Assembly (NCBI RefSeq): GCF_958450345.1
Contig: NC_088781.1
Location: 74,193,140-74,257,139, forward strand
DNA from: Calliphora vicina
Taxonomy: Eukaryota; Arthropoda; Insecta; Diptera; Calliphoridae
Reading direction: 5' to 3'
Length of the DNA stretch: 64,000 nucleotides
Part shown: positions 21,207 to 32,932 of the stretch, piece by piece
Layout of the letters: each line of letters begins with the position of its first letter
Numbering within the stretch: position 1 is the stretch's first letter
Notes under the pieces: model-generated
Seen by the model: only the letters and a program-made list of their open reading frames with translations
What the model was told of the DNA's origin: nothing
Database searches by the model: none
Position numbers and translations under genes: made by a program

Positions 21207-21754
21207 TGTTACGAAATTGTACTTGAATTCAAATATAACGATTTTAGGGGCTGATTTAAAAGTAGCATAATGCTTTCAAATAACAGTGCTGTAATAGCAA
21301 ACTGTAACATATCTGTGGGCATTATTAAATAAAAGCTTTCAGTTGACCATTGATCGTTGGTTGGCAACGCTGTCGAATTCGAATATTCAGTTAAAGAACA
21401 TTGTAGAAATAGAGCTTTCTAGATGGTAATGCAGTGTTATAAATAGTGGCAGAGGTTGCAGTCGTGAGTGAGTTTATCAGAGACGCTTTTCGAATAAACA
21501 TCAACTGAGTGCCTTAAAGTGTGTTGTGTTTTTCAAGTAAATTCGTGTACATTATAAATTGTGTCTGTATTTCTGAGAATTTATAAACGTGTATAAAAAA
21601 CATTGAGTGGCTGTTTAATTCTGTGTTTGTTGTACATTTTGAATAAATAAAGATTTGTTACAATTTTTAAACTACTAAACGGCTTTTATTTGCAAAAGTA
21701 TCCGGTTTATTTAAAGGAAATAAACTAACGTTTTGAAAAGGTTAAAACATAACA
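21207..21754 (+). repeat. 3' LTR of the gypsy-type element
   Basis: It starts TGTTACG and ends CATAACA. It is 548 bp versus 486 bp for the 5' LTR and retains TATAAATA at 21438-21445 and an intact AATAAATAAA near 21645. Apart from the indels the two LTRs are very similar. Confidence 0.88.
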
Positions 21755-21870
21755 ATATATAGATAGAAGAAGATAGATAGAAGATAGATGTATTTTATAT
21801 ATATAGATTTCATCATAACCTAGCCTATTATATGCCATAATCGGTCACAAATTTCTACTTAAATATATAT

Positions 21871-22738
21871 GGGGCATTTCACGTCAAGTGAACCAACTTT
21901 TGAAATCGATGTCTTCCGATCGCAATGAAATTTGCACCAATGTTAGTTCTATTGGATAGTAATTCGGACACCATTTTTCAACAAGGTCGGTCAAGAACTC
22001 TCTGAGTTATAGGAGGTCAAAATTTGACATTTTGGCCAAACAGGTGTTTTTTTTTATCCATATAACTTATTACCTATTGTTCTTAGCAAAATGTGTCCCA
22101 AATAGTTTAGATAGCTATTTATGCAATCTTTCGAAAAAAAAAATTAAAAAAATTTAATAAAATATTTTTGATTTTTTTTTAAATCAAAAATATTTTTGAC
22201 TTTTTTTTCAAAATGGGCCCTTTTTATTTTTTTTAAGAAAGCTTAGGTCTTTTCCTAAGCGACCTATATGGTCGCTTAGTGGGATGCGTGTGGGATATCT
22301 ATCAAAAAAAAATATTTTGTAACTCAAGATTTAAAATTTTTGAATTTTTTTGCAAAATCAAAAACTTTGTTGACTTTTTTTAAAAAAATGGACCCATTTT
22401 TTTAATTTTTTTTTTTGCTCAGAAGGAAGCTTATGTGTTTTCCTTTAACACCCTTTTTGTCGCTTAGTGGGATGCGAGTGGGATATCTATAAAAAAAATG
22501 TTTTGTAACTCAAGACATACAATTTTTTACTTTTTTTTGAAAAATCAAAAACCTTTTTGACTTTTTTTTCCAAAATGGACTCTTTTTTATTAATTTTTTT
22601 TTCTCAAAAGAAAGCTTAGGTCTTTTCCTTTAAAACCTTTTTGGTCGCTTAGTGGGATGCGAGTGGGATATCTATCAAAATAAATGTTTTGTAACTCAAG
22701 ACAAATGTTTTTAAATTTATTTTTTCATATTTGTGTGT
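21871..22738. repeat. Left terminal inverted repeat with three internal modules
   Basis: The outer ~260 bp is unique. Inside it, a module of about 180 bp centred on GGTCGCTTAGTGGGATGCG, GAGTGGGATATCTATCAAAA and a TTTTGTAACTCAAGA line occurs three times (near 22270, 22465 and 22645). Repeated subterminal blocks like these often serve as transposase-binding sites; that role is inferred. Confidence 0.85.
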
Positions 22739-23289
22739 AAGTGTTTCTAAAACCTTAAAAATAAAAACCACAACAACTGACCGATAATAGCCACTGGAGG
22801 GGTGCAATATGAGGCCGACCGCTATTAATTTTCCACCCCCAAAATTTTTCTGAGTTTTGTATCTTGCGGCTTTTTTAGTCAATCCTAGAGGTAGTTTTCA
22901 GCGCACGTGATTTTCATTGTTAAAATATCAGGTGCCCCAGAAACAAATTTTTGGAATCAAGTGGAAATATTTTATGGCCCTTCTCCGAAGTACCAGTTTA
23001 TTTATTATTTTATGACATTTGACTTTAAGAAGTGGGTGGAGAGGTAGGTTATTTATATGGTGGTTTATTTTTATTATTATTTGTAACATTTGGTTAAACT
23101 AGGTACTTTAGTATGTAAGCCCTTCTTGACCCTAATAAAAGATTTTAGACTCATTCATTAAAACGTACTACCTATATGATCTTAAAAAACTATTTATTGT
23201 CATTCTGAAGACATACGGAAATCAGTTTTTTAGAAACAGCGTTAAAGTTAAGACGTGTGTTATTTACATAAATACTTACAAAATTCAAA

Positions 23290-25328
23290 ATGTCTACGAC
23301 TTCCAAAAAGGCTAAGGTTGAAAATGAAATTTATTCGTCTTTTTGTTTTAATCCCTTTAACAAAATGAAGCATCATCAGATATGCGAAATATTTCCGACG
23401 GCTTATTAAAAAAATTCCCTACGCTGTCAAAACGATTGAAAATTTGTGGATCATGCAGGAAAGAGCTCGGAAAGTTGAACGAATTACCGAATTTGAATAG
23501 TAATGAGCCTTGCGTTGAAGTTATTCCAGATGAAGACAAAAGTAATTCCGAGAATGAAGACAGAACTGTTGATGATGATGGTTATTCTAACTTTTCAAAT
23601 TCAACGAATGAGTGTCGAAACCAATACCATAAGGATGCAGTAGAAGTTCTTGAACAAATAAAATAGAAATACAAAACGTCACAGAGTGAAGCTGAAAGAG
23701 TTCAACTTCTCACGCTTGCTCCAAGAACATGGAGTTCTGCAAAAACAGTGATTCAGTTTGGAACGTCTCAACGAAAAGCAAGAATTGCTAAACAATTGGT
23801 TGCTGAGCATGGGATTCTCACACTCCCAAACAAAAAGAAGGGAAAAACTTTGGAGTGCGATACTAAATCTCTAATAACTCAGTTTTATCAGCGAGATGAT
23901 ATGAGTCGCCTGATGCCAGGGATGAAAGACTGGATGTCTGTACGAATCGATGGCAAGAAAGTTCAAATGCAGAAGAGAATGGTTCTCTGTAACCTGAATG
24001 AATTATTCGCAACATTTCAATCTGAATACGAGGATGTCAAAATTGGATTCACAAAATTTACACAACTGAGGCCAAAACATTGCGTTTTGGCAGGAAGCAG
24101 CGGAACTCACACAGTATGTGTTTGTATTTACCATGAAAATGTTAAATTGATGTTGAAGGAAATCAACTTAAATTACTTAAAAGATGATTCATCAGAAGAT
24201 TTACACCATTACCGCGATTGCCTTAAATTGTGCCCTAATGCTACAACTTCTTGCCACTTAGGTGAATGTTCGAATTGCCCGGAAACCACATCCATCAAAG
24301 AAAATTTAATCAACTCTTTTGATCGAGAATGTATTGAGGAGTTAAAATTTGAATCTTGGCTTCAGACTGAAAGATGCACACTGAAAACCATAATTTTAAA
24401 TGTGGATGATTTTGTGGAAGAACTGTGTAGAGGATTGCTAAATTTGAGAACCCATGACTTTTTAGTCAAAGAGCAGTGGTCATTCTTCAAGGACTTGAAA
24501 ACACATTTGAAGTCTGGTGAATTCATTATTTCATTTGATTTCGCAGAGAACTATAAATATGTTCTTCAGGATTCCATACAAGCATTCCACTTCAATAACG
24601 ACCAAGCAACTATATTCACAGTAGTTATTTACTACATGAAAGAAGAAAACCTGGAACACAAAAGTATGGCAATCATATCCGACGATTTAAAACATGACAC
24701 CGTTGCAGTTTATGAGTACCAGAAGATAATACTAAATTATCTAAAATCAAAATTTACAGTAGAAAAGGTATACTACGTCTCGGACGGAGCTCGTCAACAT
24801 TTTAAAAACAAAAGTAGCTTCGCAAATCTTACAGCTCATGAAAAAGATTTTGGAATGCCAGCTGAGTGGCATTTTCATCCTACTGCTCATGGTAAAGGAG
24901 CATGTGATGGTATTGGAGCAAACCTCAAAAGAAATGCAGCGAAGTATAGCCTCCAGTGCTCTCATCAAGATCGCATCTTAGATGCGACTGCTTTATTCCA
25001 TTGGGCAAAGAATTATTGTAAAGAAACTAAAATAGTTTTTAGTAGCAAAGAGGATCATGAGGAAACATTGAAAACACTAAAGAGCAGATTCGATGCTGCG
25101 GTAACAATCGATGGCACTGCTCAATACCATGCTTTCATACCGCTTGTCGATGGAAGACTCAAATTAAAAAAGTTTTCTGCATCTACTCAATGCGATTTCT
25201 TTCCAAAGCCAAAAAAGAAGCCAGCAGCGAAATCAGTAGCTGAATCTAATAACGCCAAGAAAGGATTGACAAAAAAAAAGCAGCTAATAAAGGTGACAAA
25301 TAAGGAGGATAAAAGTATGGATATTTGA
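23290..25328 (+). pseudogene. Putative Sola-like transposase with one frameshift and one stop
   Basis: A likely start at 23290 reads MSTTSKKAKVENEIYSSF. A one-base frameshift near 23365 leads into NISDGLLKKFPTLSKRLKI with a CGSC motif. A TAG at 23664 interrupts, and the frame then runs open to 25328. In the last 526 codons a Cys/His cluster (residues 158-177, CLKLCPN...CHLGECSNC) precedes three conserved-looking acidic sites: FDFAENY (D264), YVSDGARQHFKN (D346) and HGKGACDGIG (D387). This fits an RNase H-fold transposase. The tail is lysine-rich and could be a nuclear localisation signal. I recall similar uncharacterised proteins in many arthropods, which suggests a widespread family. Confidence 0.72.
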
Positions 25329-25420
25329 AAATTTAAAAACTTCATAAATTAAGTGTAAAAATAGTTATTATATAAATTGATCTATTGTGATTAAGATTAA
25401 ATTTTACTAAATTATTCATC

Positions 25421-25421
<1 letters not shown>

Positions 25422-25490
<69 letters not shown>
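25422..25490 (+). repeat. (ATT)n microsatellite
   Basis: About 22 uninterrupted ATT/TTA units lie between the transposase stop and the right inverted repeat. Confidence 0.95.
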
Positions 25491-25491
<1 letters not shown>

Positions 25492-25689
25492 TAAATTAAT
25501 TATTATTACAAATAAATAACAAAATTAAATTATTCAACATTTCCATAGAAAAAAAGTGATTTTTATTCCTGAGGTTAACATATTATGGGTATTACAGTAT
25601 CGAGGCTATGAAATTTTAGTTGGGTATGTTACATACCATCGGAAAGGCTAATGTGTCTAGTTTCTCTGCGTAAGTTTAATTTTTAAGGT

Positions 25690-26584
25690 TTACACACAAA
25701 TATGAAAAAAATTAAAATAGTGCAAATTTAAAAACCTTTGTCTTGAGTTACAAAACATTTATTTTGATAGATATCCCACTCGCATCCCACTAAGCGACCA
25801 AAAAGGTTTTAAAGGAAAAGACCTAAGCTTTCTTTTGAGAAAAAAAAATTAATAAAAAAAGAGTCCATTTTGGAAAAAAAAAGTCAAAAAGGTTTTTGAT
25901 TTTTCAAAAAAAGTAAAAAATTGTATGTCTTGAGTTACAAAACATTTTTTTATAGATATCCCACTCGCATCCCACTAAGCGACAAAAAGGGTGTTAAAGG
26001 AAAACTCTTAAGCTTTCTTCTGAGCAAAAAAAAAAATTAAAAAATGGGTCCATTTTTTTAAAAAAAGTCAACAAAGTTTTTGATTTTGCAAAAAAATTCA
26101 AAAATTTTAAATCTTGAGTTACAAAATATTTTTTTTGATAGATATCCCACTCGCATCCCACTAAGCGACCATATAGGTCGCTTAGGAAAAGACCTAAGCT
26201 TTCTTAAAAAAAAAATAAAAAAAAAATAAAAAGGGCCCATTTTGAAAAAAAAAGGCAAAAATATTTTTGATTTAAAAAAAAAAATCAAAAATATTTTATT
26301 AAATTTTTTTAATTTTTTTTTTCGAAAGATTGCATAAATAGCTATCTAAACTATTTGGGACACATTTTGCTAAGAACAATAGGTAATAAGTTATATGGAT
26401 AAAAAAAACACCTGTTTGGCCAAAATGTCAAATTTTGACCTCCTATAACTCAGAGAGTTCTTGACCGATCTTGTTGAAAAATGGTGTCCGAATTACTATC
26501 CAATAGAACTAACATTGGTGCAAATTTCATCGCGATCGGAAGACATCGATTTCAAAAGTTGGTTCACTTGACGTGAAATGCCCC
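25690..26584. repeat. Right terminal inverted repeat of the Sola-like transposon
   Basis: Inverse of 21871-22738 with the same three GATATCCCACTCGCATCCCA modules (near 25770, 25955 and 26143) and the same outer ~260 bp. Part of it (from 26105) is included in the tandem duplication that follows. Confidence 0.88.
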
Positions 26585-26774
26585 ATATAAACAACAATAA
26601 ATATTTTTTCCCTTATAAAATTAAAACAATAAAATATAAAATAGCCTTAGAAATAATAGTTCTCCAATGTAAATGAACAAATTCATAACAAAAAATTAAT
26701 GTAATAATGAATTCTGAACATTAAATCAGAACAGATTTTAGTAAAAAAGAAATAAAAAAAAAATTTTATTTTGG

Positions 26775-27330
26775 TAAATTTTTCGGATTTCAAAAAATGC
26801 TTATATGACAAAATTCACAATTTCATAATTTTGAAAATCTTATTACAAAAATGCTATACTGATTCTGAATATATGCTATACAGTTCTGAAATCTATGAAT
26901 ACATGGCTTTCGATCCCATTAAGTAGATAAGGAGCACCTTTCCATTTTTTGTCCAATTTTTCGGATTTCAAAAAATCCTTATATGACAAAATTCACAATT
27001 TCATAATTTTGAATATCTTATTACAAAAATGCTATACTGATTCTGAATATATGCTATACAGTTCTTAAATCTATGATTACATGGCTGTCGACCCCATTAA
27101 GTAGATAAGGAGCACCTTTCCATTTTTGGCCAATTTTTCGGATTTCAAAAAATCCTTATATGACAAAATTCACAATTTCATAATTTTGAATATCTTATTA
27201 CAAAAATGCTATACTGATTCTGAATATAAGCAATACAGTTCTGAAATCTATGAATACATGGCTTTCTACCCCATTAATTAGATAAGGAGCACCTTTCCAT
27301 TTTTGGCCAATTTTTCGGATCTCAAAAAGA
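26775..27330. repeat. Tandem 177/178-bp satellite, three copies
   Basis: TTTTTCGGATTTCAAAAAAT recurs at 26781, 26959, 27136 and 27313 (the last partial). Each unit contains TGCTATACTGATTCTGAATA and TAGATAAGGAGCACCTTTCC. The same array is in unit B at about 34051-34606. Confidence 0.92.
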
Positions 27331-27339
27331 GATAATACG

Positions 27340-28029
27340 CACAAGCAGACATCAACGATTGTTTTTTTTTCCAAACAAATTTTTATTATATATTATTATT
27401 TTTATTATGCTTAGGACACAGCCAGCAACATTAGTGTACCAATAACTCCTCGAGAGCTCTCATACAGTCCTCCACTAGGCTGGAGTGAATTAAATGTTAC
27501 TCCAGAGCCTTTAGTGACGCCTGACTGTCCACGTACATATATAGTCACCACAGACCCTCTATTTACGTGTGCCATTATCAACTCTCTCCAGATCGCGAAG
27601 ATCTCTGCCTGGAAGAAACTGCATTCATTAGACCAAATAAACCAAATAAACCCCGGCCACTGTACCAGAGTCCATCTTGGATCACTCAGTGAAAACTGCG
27701 TACCCATCGAACAGTTGATCGGATCCAACCCAATTATCCCTACTGGGAAACTCTACTGGGGGTGATGCACCGAAGTTGAATGTCGCGACCCTATAGTCAG
27801 TGATTCCAAATGGAATGATGTCCTGACCTATAAGACCTGCCTCATACAGTATCCTAGTGTGACCTGCCCGCAAGGGTTTTACCAAAGAAGACTCTGATAG
27901 TCTGAGTAAATTCCTTGCTGCCACACTCTCAACATAGTACTCAATGGGTAGTAGGTTTAGGATTGTATACAAGGCCGCCTTTTGGTTGCTGCCAATGGCA
28001 CCTGTGATGCCCAGACATACACACATTTT
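27340..28029 (-). pseudogene. LINE RNase H / ORF2 3' fragment (unit A), minus strand
   Basis: The minus strand encodes CVCLGITGAIGSNQKAALYT and LNLLPIEYYVESVAARNLLR, a segment typical of the region after RT in I/LOA/R1-type LINEs. An RNase H-like part follows, with GYAVFTE and CSFFQAEIFAIWRE (acidic active-site region). Frameshifts separate the pieces (27682-28026 and 27411-27728). About 200 bp holding the C-terminal Cys/His tail has been deleted here but survives in unit B. The 5' part is missing. The fragment ends against an AT-rich 3' tail near 27360. Confidence 0.8.
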
Positions 28030-28039
28030 TTGTTAGTCC

Positions 28040-28185
28040 AATAAAATAAAAATGGAGAAAATCGGGAAATATTTAGACACGCTATTATCAAAAAACTGGA
28101 GTAGGGTGGGTAAAAATTTCGAAAATTTTATTTTAAAATGCGAATATTTCCTAACCTATAAGAGATAATTGTTAGCTACGACTGG
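28040..28185 (-). mobile_element. Transib inverted-repeat remnant (unit A)
   Basis: TCAAAAAACTGGAGTAGGGT, TGCGAATATTTCCTAACCTA and AAGAGATAATTGTTAGCTAC match the inner part of the Transib right arm (18900-19075) with scattered changes. Neither terminus is present. Confidence 0.7.
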
Positions 28186-29695
28186 ACACTAGAGTGTCCC
28201 AAAAAAATATTTTTTTGGAATTTCGGAACGCATACCCTCTAATTTTTTTATACATATAAAACTATAGTTAAATATGAAATTTTGTCTTTCTATCATGATT
28301 GCAACTTGCGATTTAGTTTTGTGGTGCATTTACAAGGGGAAAAAATGCAATTTTTTCAGTTTTTGTAAAAATTTTGCCATTAAATAATTACTTTTGCAAT
28401 TTAATTTAAAAGAATCGATATGTGTACGTAATTGTCGTTCTAATAAGACGTAAAACACAAAAATTGGATATAAAATCTTAAAGTTATTAAAAAATCGCCA
28501 GGCCATTAACGTGTCTCAGGCCACTAGAACAAGAAACGTATGAACAAAATTAACATATTTTGAGAAATATTAAAATAAGAGCTTATTTTTACTTAAAATA
28601 TATACATATTTACTTGTATATGAGTTTTTGTCTTCGTAGGATACCGTTAACCTATTCCCAGGTATGACCAAAAAAAAATATTTTTTTAACGGCAGTTTCA
28701 AAACTCCAATTTAAAATTTTTAAAAATTTTGTTAAACAAATTTCAGAATTTTTTGATCATCACTAGGGGATTTATTGTATATTTATACTAGGCTTTGTGT
28801 TATATTTTTGTTAAATTTCATCATAATCGGCCCAAAACTATTCAACATTTCGAACATTTCGAAATCTTTCCAAGAGAAATTCCAAATATTGAAAAATTTG
28901 ACCTTTGACCTTCACGATTTAAGGGTTAACGTTTTCCGATTTTAGTAAAAGTTTCAGAGTATATTTAGAATTATCTGCACTATAATATTCTAATTAAGTT
29001 TTGCTTAAAATTCATAAGAGTAAGGAAATAGAGCTCATTGGCCTAAAAATTGCCAAATAATTGGTTTTTCTAGAAAATTTCAGAATTTAAATCGCAGGTA
29101 CGGAAAAACTATAAGAGATATTTTCATAATTTTTTCTCATTTTTATTCCCTATTATATTCTTAATAAATCCCAATGAGATGATCAAAAATTTCTGAAATT
29201 TGTTTAACAAAATATTTAAAAATTTTAAAATGGATTTTGAAACTGCCGTTAAAAAATTTTTATTTTTTTGTTCATACCTAAGAATAGGTTAACGGTATCC
29301 TACGAAGACAAAAACTCATATACAAGTAAATGTGGACATATTTTAAGTAAAAATGAGCTTTTATTTTAATATTTGTCAAAATATGTTAATTTTGTTCCTA
29401 CCTTTGTTCTAGTTGCCTGGGACACGTTAATGGCCTGGCGATATTTTAATAACTTTAATATTTTTTGACCAATTTTTGTTTTTTATGTCTCATTAGAACG
29501 ACAATTGCGTTCACATTTCTATTCTTTTAAATTAAATTGCAAAAGTAATTTTTAATGGCAAAATTTTTACAAAAACTGAAAAAATGCCTTTTTTTCCCTT
29601 GTAAATGCATCTCAAAACTTCAGAGGGCTTGCGGTACGTCTTAACCCCAACCGATTTACCTAAAATTTTTTCAGGATGATTTTTTCACCAAACTG
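28186..29695. mobile_element. Long inverted-repeat element, non-autonomous (unit A)
   Basis: Arms of about 370 bp (roughly 28330-28780 and 29175-29590) are inverse copies: GGCCATTAACGTGTCTCAGG against CTGGGACACGTTAATGGCC, and TGAGTTTTTGTCTTCGTAGG against CCTACGAAGACAAAAACTCA. The ~400-bp centre has CATAATCGGCCCAAAA and paired TGACCTTTGACC motifs. The outer left edge carries GGACACTAGAGTGTCCC, itself nearly palindromic, but the right end has no clear match, so the exact termini and superfamily are open. No coding frame is present. Confidence 0.7.
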
Positions 29696-29700
29696 GGGGG

Positions 29701-30294
29701 GTGAGAATGTCCAAAATCAAACTTTCGTTTATTAAGGGCCACCATAATATACATATACCCAGAAAACCAATTAAATGTGAATATACTCCTTGGTTTTTTG
29801 ATAATAAAGTGTGTGATATTTCCTTGTCCGAATTTAATAAGCAAGATTACTCAGACGATATTTTTATCCAACACTATCTGGAAAAAGAAGTAGCTTTAAG
29901 TGAAGATGGTTGGAATTTTTATTTTTCTAGGGTGGATAATGGAACTTCATCTTATGCAATTGTTGATAAAAACGGTACTGTGCTTCTTATTAAGATTTTT
30001 CCTGAATACGCCTCTATTTTTACTGCGGAAGCAGCTGCTATAATTAATGCCATTTTCATTGCACTACAGGATGGACGGAAAACTGTAATTTGCACAGATA
30101 GCTTGTCAGTCGTTAACGCAATGTGTAGCCCCCTATCACGCAATTGGAACACTGTTAATCACATCCGTGATCTTCTAATATGTAATACTGACAATCTGAA
30201 GATATTATGGGTACCAGGTAGGGATGCCAGATTCAGATTCGCAAAAAGACATTTGGTTTTAAAAAGATGGACAAATCAAAAAAAAAACAAGTAA
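29701..30294 (+). pseudogene. I-like LINE RNase H domain fragment (unit A)
   Basis: The 197-codon frame has an RNase H layout: a degenerate first strand (YFSRVDNGTSSYAIVDKNG, where TDGS would be expected), then FTAEAAAIINAIFIAL with the catalytic Glu, CTDSLSVVNAM with the catalytic Asp, and LKILWVPG before the usual GH. The N-terminal half (IPRKPIKCEYTPW) resembles the linker after RT. RT itself and the C-terminus are absent. It ends in a poly(A)-like run that adjoins the next element. Confidence 0.75.
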
Positions 30295-31050
30295 GAAAGT
30301 ATGGTCGGTCAAGCCCGACCATATAATACCCTACACCAAGTAAATGAGTAAAAATATTTTTCTTTTAAAATTTCAATAATTTATATTTTTGAGTGATTTT
30401 TGGAAGTGGGCCTTATATGGGAGCTATGACCAATTATGGACCGATCACCATAAAATTAGGTCGTGTGATTTATGTCTATATTAAAGTTAACTATGTTGAA
30501 TTTTATGTGCTTACCAACATTTTTAAGCGATTTATGCACGTTAAAGTGATTTTCGGAAGCGGGTCTATATGGGAGCTATGACTAATTATGGACCGATCGT
30601 AACAAAATTTGGTGACATGAATTTTGTATATATAAAACTTATTTGGAGCGAAATTTGTGTAGATGCATAGATAAATTCAACATTTATGACCGATAAAGTC
30701 CAATTGCGAGGGGGCATTTGTATGGGGGCTAGGTGAAATAATGGACCGATTTCAGCCAGTTTGAATAGGCTTGGTCCTTGGGCCGAAAAAGTAATATGTA
30801 CCAAATTTGATCGAAATATCTTCAAAATTGCGACCTGTACTCTGCGCACAAGGTTTACATGGACAGCCAGCCAGCCAGCCAACCAGACGGACGGACGGAC
30901 GGACGGACGGACATCGTTTAATCGACTCAGAAAGTGATTCTAAGTCGATCGGTATACTTTAAGGTGGGTGTTAGACTAATATTTTTGGGCGTTACAAACA
31001 TCTGCACAAACGCATAATACCCTCCCCACTATGGTGGTGTAGGGTATAAA
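30283..31050 (+). mobile_element. DINE/mini-me-like Helentron-related element 1 (unit A)
   Basis: It opens AACAAGTAAGAAAGTATGGT with the GTCGGTCAAGCCCGACC hairpin. It repeats the motif GGGAGCTATGACcAATTATGG (30420, 30570), carries CAGC/GGAC tetranucleotides at 30862-30912, and closes with ATAATACCCTCCCCACTATG and GTGTAGGGTATAAAA. Short direct ends of this kind with a GTCY-type microsatellite are typical of fly DINE or mini-me elements, which are linked to Helentrons. No protein is encoded. Confidence 0.75.
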
Positions 31051-31189
31051 AAACAAGTAAGAGTGCTATATTCGGCTATGCCGAATCTTATATACCCTTC
31101 ACCTTTGTTGTGGATGCATTATTATTTTTTATAATTAGTATATAGGTATGTATGTACATTGCCCACTTTCAGCGTACAGCATCCTAAAT

Positions 31190-31690
31190 TTATCAAGAAC
31201 ACAAAAAACAACAACAACGCCAAACGAAACAGAACACCGAAAGAAAAAACAAAAACAAAATACGCAAGGCAATGAAGCCAACTCACATCCAAACATACGT
31301 TTAATTGTATAAAAAACAACAACAACGCCAAAAGAAACAACACACAAAAGAAAAACAAAATACGCAAAGCATGCACATTCAAACATACGATTTGTTGATT
31401 TTTTGTCAAAAAAACCAACACACAACCAAACAAAAGTTTAGTTGTATAAAAAACATCAACAACGCCAAAAGAAACAAAACACAAAAAAAAAACAAAATAC
31501 GCAAAGCTTGCACATCCAAACATACATTTTGTTGTTTTTTTGTCAAAAAAACCAACACACAACCAAACAAACGTTTAGTTGTATAAAAAACAAGAACAAC
31601 AACGCCAAAAGAAACAAAACACAAAAAAAAAACAAAATACGAAAAGCTGCACATCCAACCATACGTTTTGTTGCTTTTTTGTCAAAGCAT
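31190..31690 (+). repeat. 137-bp tandem repeats inside DINE-like element 2 (unit A)
   Basis: TTGTATAAAAAACA recurs at 31305, 31442 and 31579, exactly 137 bases apart. Each copy carries CAACGCCAAAAGAAAC and a CATCCAAACATACGTTTTGT block. Confidence 0.92.
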
Positions 31691-31871
31691 GCAATACATT
31701 GTGTTTTTTGATGAAATTTTCAGAGGTTGTCTCGGATTTTTGCTCATATCTCCGTTATTTATAGACGGATTTTGCTGATTTTAAATAGCAAAATTCTCGA
31801 AAGTATGTCTGACAGAATTGTTGAAGATTTGGATCCCGGAGATATCTGGGGCCTTCAGAAAATTGATTTCA

Positions 31872-32150
<279 letters not shown>

Positions 32151-32379
32151 TGGCCTAATCGACTCCGCTATCTATAAGGATCCAGAATATATACTTTATA
32201 GGGTCGGAAATGAAAAATGTAGAAATTACAAACGGAATGACAAACTTATATATACCCTTCTCACGAAGCTGAAGGGTATAAAAACGACATTAAAAATATG
32301 ACCGAGAAAATGTTAATTTTGGTTTTGTGGAAATATTTTTTTTTAAATATATTTATATCCATTGTACACGGTGCTACAG

Positions 32380-32932
32380 TAAAAAACTAGGAAAATGAGC
32401 AAATTCACTTAATTGTGAAATTCGAAAAGAATCCATAGATTTTTATGATCGATATCTCATTTTGTTTCTATTACATGTTGCTTTGTGATAAAGCAATAAA
32501 TCTGAACAATTTCTCCCGTTTTCGATTTTTCATGATTTTTTAAAACAAACAAATTGGATATTTTTACATAAAAAATATATTTTTTGCTTCAATTTGTTAT
32601 TATAACTCCGAAACTACTTAGCCGATTAAAACGCAATATATACGTAAAAATTTGTACATAACATGGGAAAAATGTTTTCAATATTCAATCAATCGAAAGA
32701 AGAATAAAAGTAAAATTTTGTGAAAATGAGCGAATTCACTTAATTGTGAATAAATTCGAAAAAAATCAATCGATTTTTATCTTCGATACCTCATTTTGTT
32801 CCTATTATACCCGGCTTTGCGACAAAGTAATAAACCTGAACAAGTTCTTATGTTTTCGATATTTCATGAGTTTTTTAAACTACAAAAATTAGCTAATTTC
32901 ACTTAAAAAATATATTTTTTGCTTTAGCAAAA
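32380..32932 (+). repeat. Diverged ~331-bp tandem pair upstream of copia (unit A)
   Basis: AAAATGAGCAAATTCACTTA with TTGTGAAATTCGAAAAG at about 32392 recurs at about 32724 as AAAATGAGCGAATTCACTTA. Both are followed by TTTTTATGATCGATAtCTCA-like text and CTTTGTGAtAAAGCAATAAA. No gene is present. Unit B carries the same pair at about 39960-40505. Confidence 0.8.

Larger units (their letters stand above)
16323..21754 (+). mobile_element. Non-autonomous gypsy-type LTR retrotransposon with nested Transib
   Basis: Two LTRs starting TGTTACGAAATTG bound an interior with a primer-binding site, gag, a retropepsin-like segment, an integrase C-terminal tail and a purine tract. There is no reverse transcriptase, RNase H or integrase core, so this is an internal deletion derivative. 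ATAT on both sides (16319-16322 and 21755-21758) is a fitting 4-bp target duplication. Gag is further split by a 2-kb Transib insertion. The element cannot move by itself. Confidence 0.88.
21871..26584 (+). mobile_element. Nearly complete Sola-like DNA transposon, 4.7 kb
   Basis: The ends are GGGGCATTTCACGTCAAGTG and its exact inverse, CACTTGACGTGAAATGCCCC. ATAT flanks both sides (21867-21870 and 26585-26588), giving a 4-bp duplication. The inverted repeats extend about 870-890 bp and contain repeated internal modules. One plus-strand gene encodes the putative transposase, damaged only by one frameshift and one stop. The superfamily is tentative: a 4-bp duplication, G-rich ends and a D-D-D type enzyme suggest Sola, but I cannot compare with reference sequences. 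Confidence 0.8.

Noticed and set aside
25680..26590. Minus-strand phenylalanine-rich frame at 26058-26288 (and 33236-33511)
   Set aside because: Translation of the A/T-run modules of the Sola-like inverted repeat; its second copy is only there because of the segmental duplication.
29952..30152. Minus-strand 66-codon frame (also 37423-37623)
   Set aside because: Antisense of the RNase H fragment on the plus strand.
31122..31764. Overlapping lysine/asparagine-rich and phenylalanine/leucine-rich frames (also 38598-39239)
   Set aside because: They run through the 137-bp A-rich tandem repeats of a DINE-like element on both strands; low-complexity shadows.
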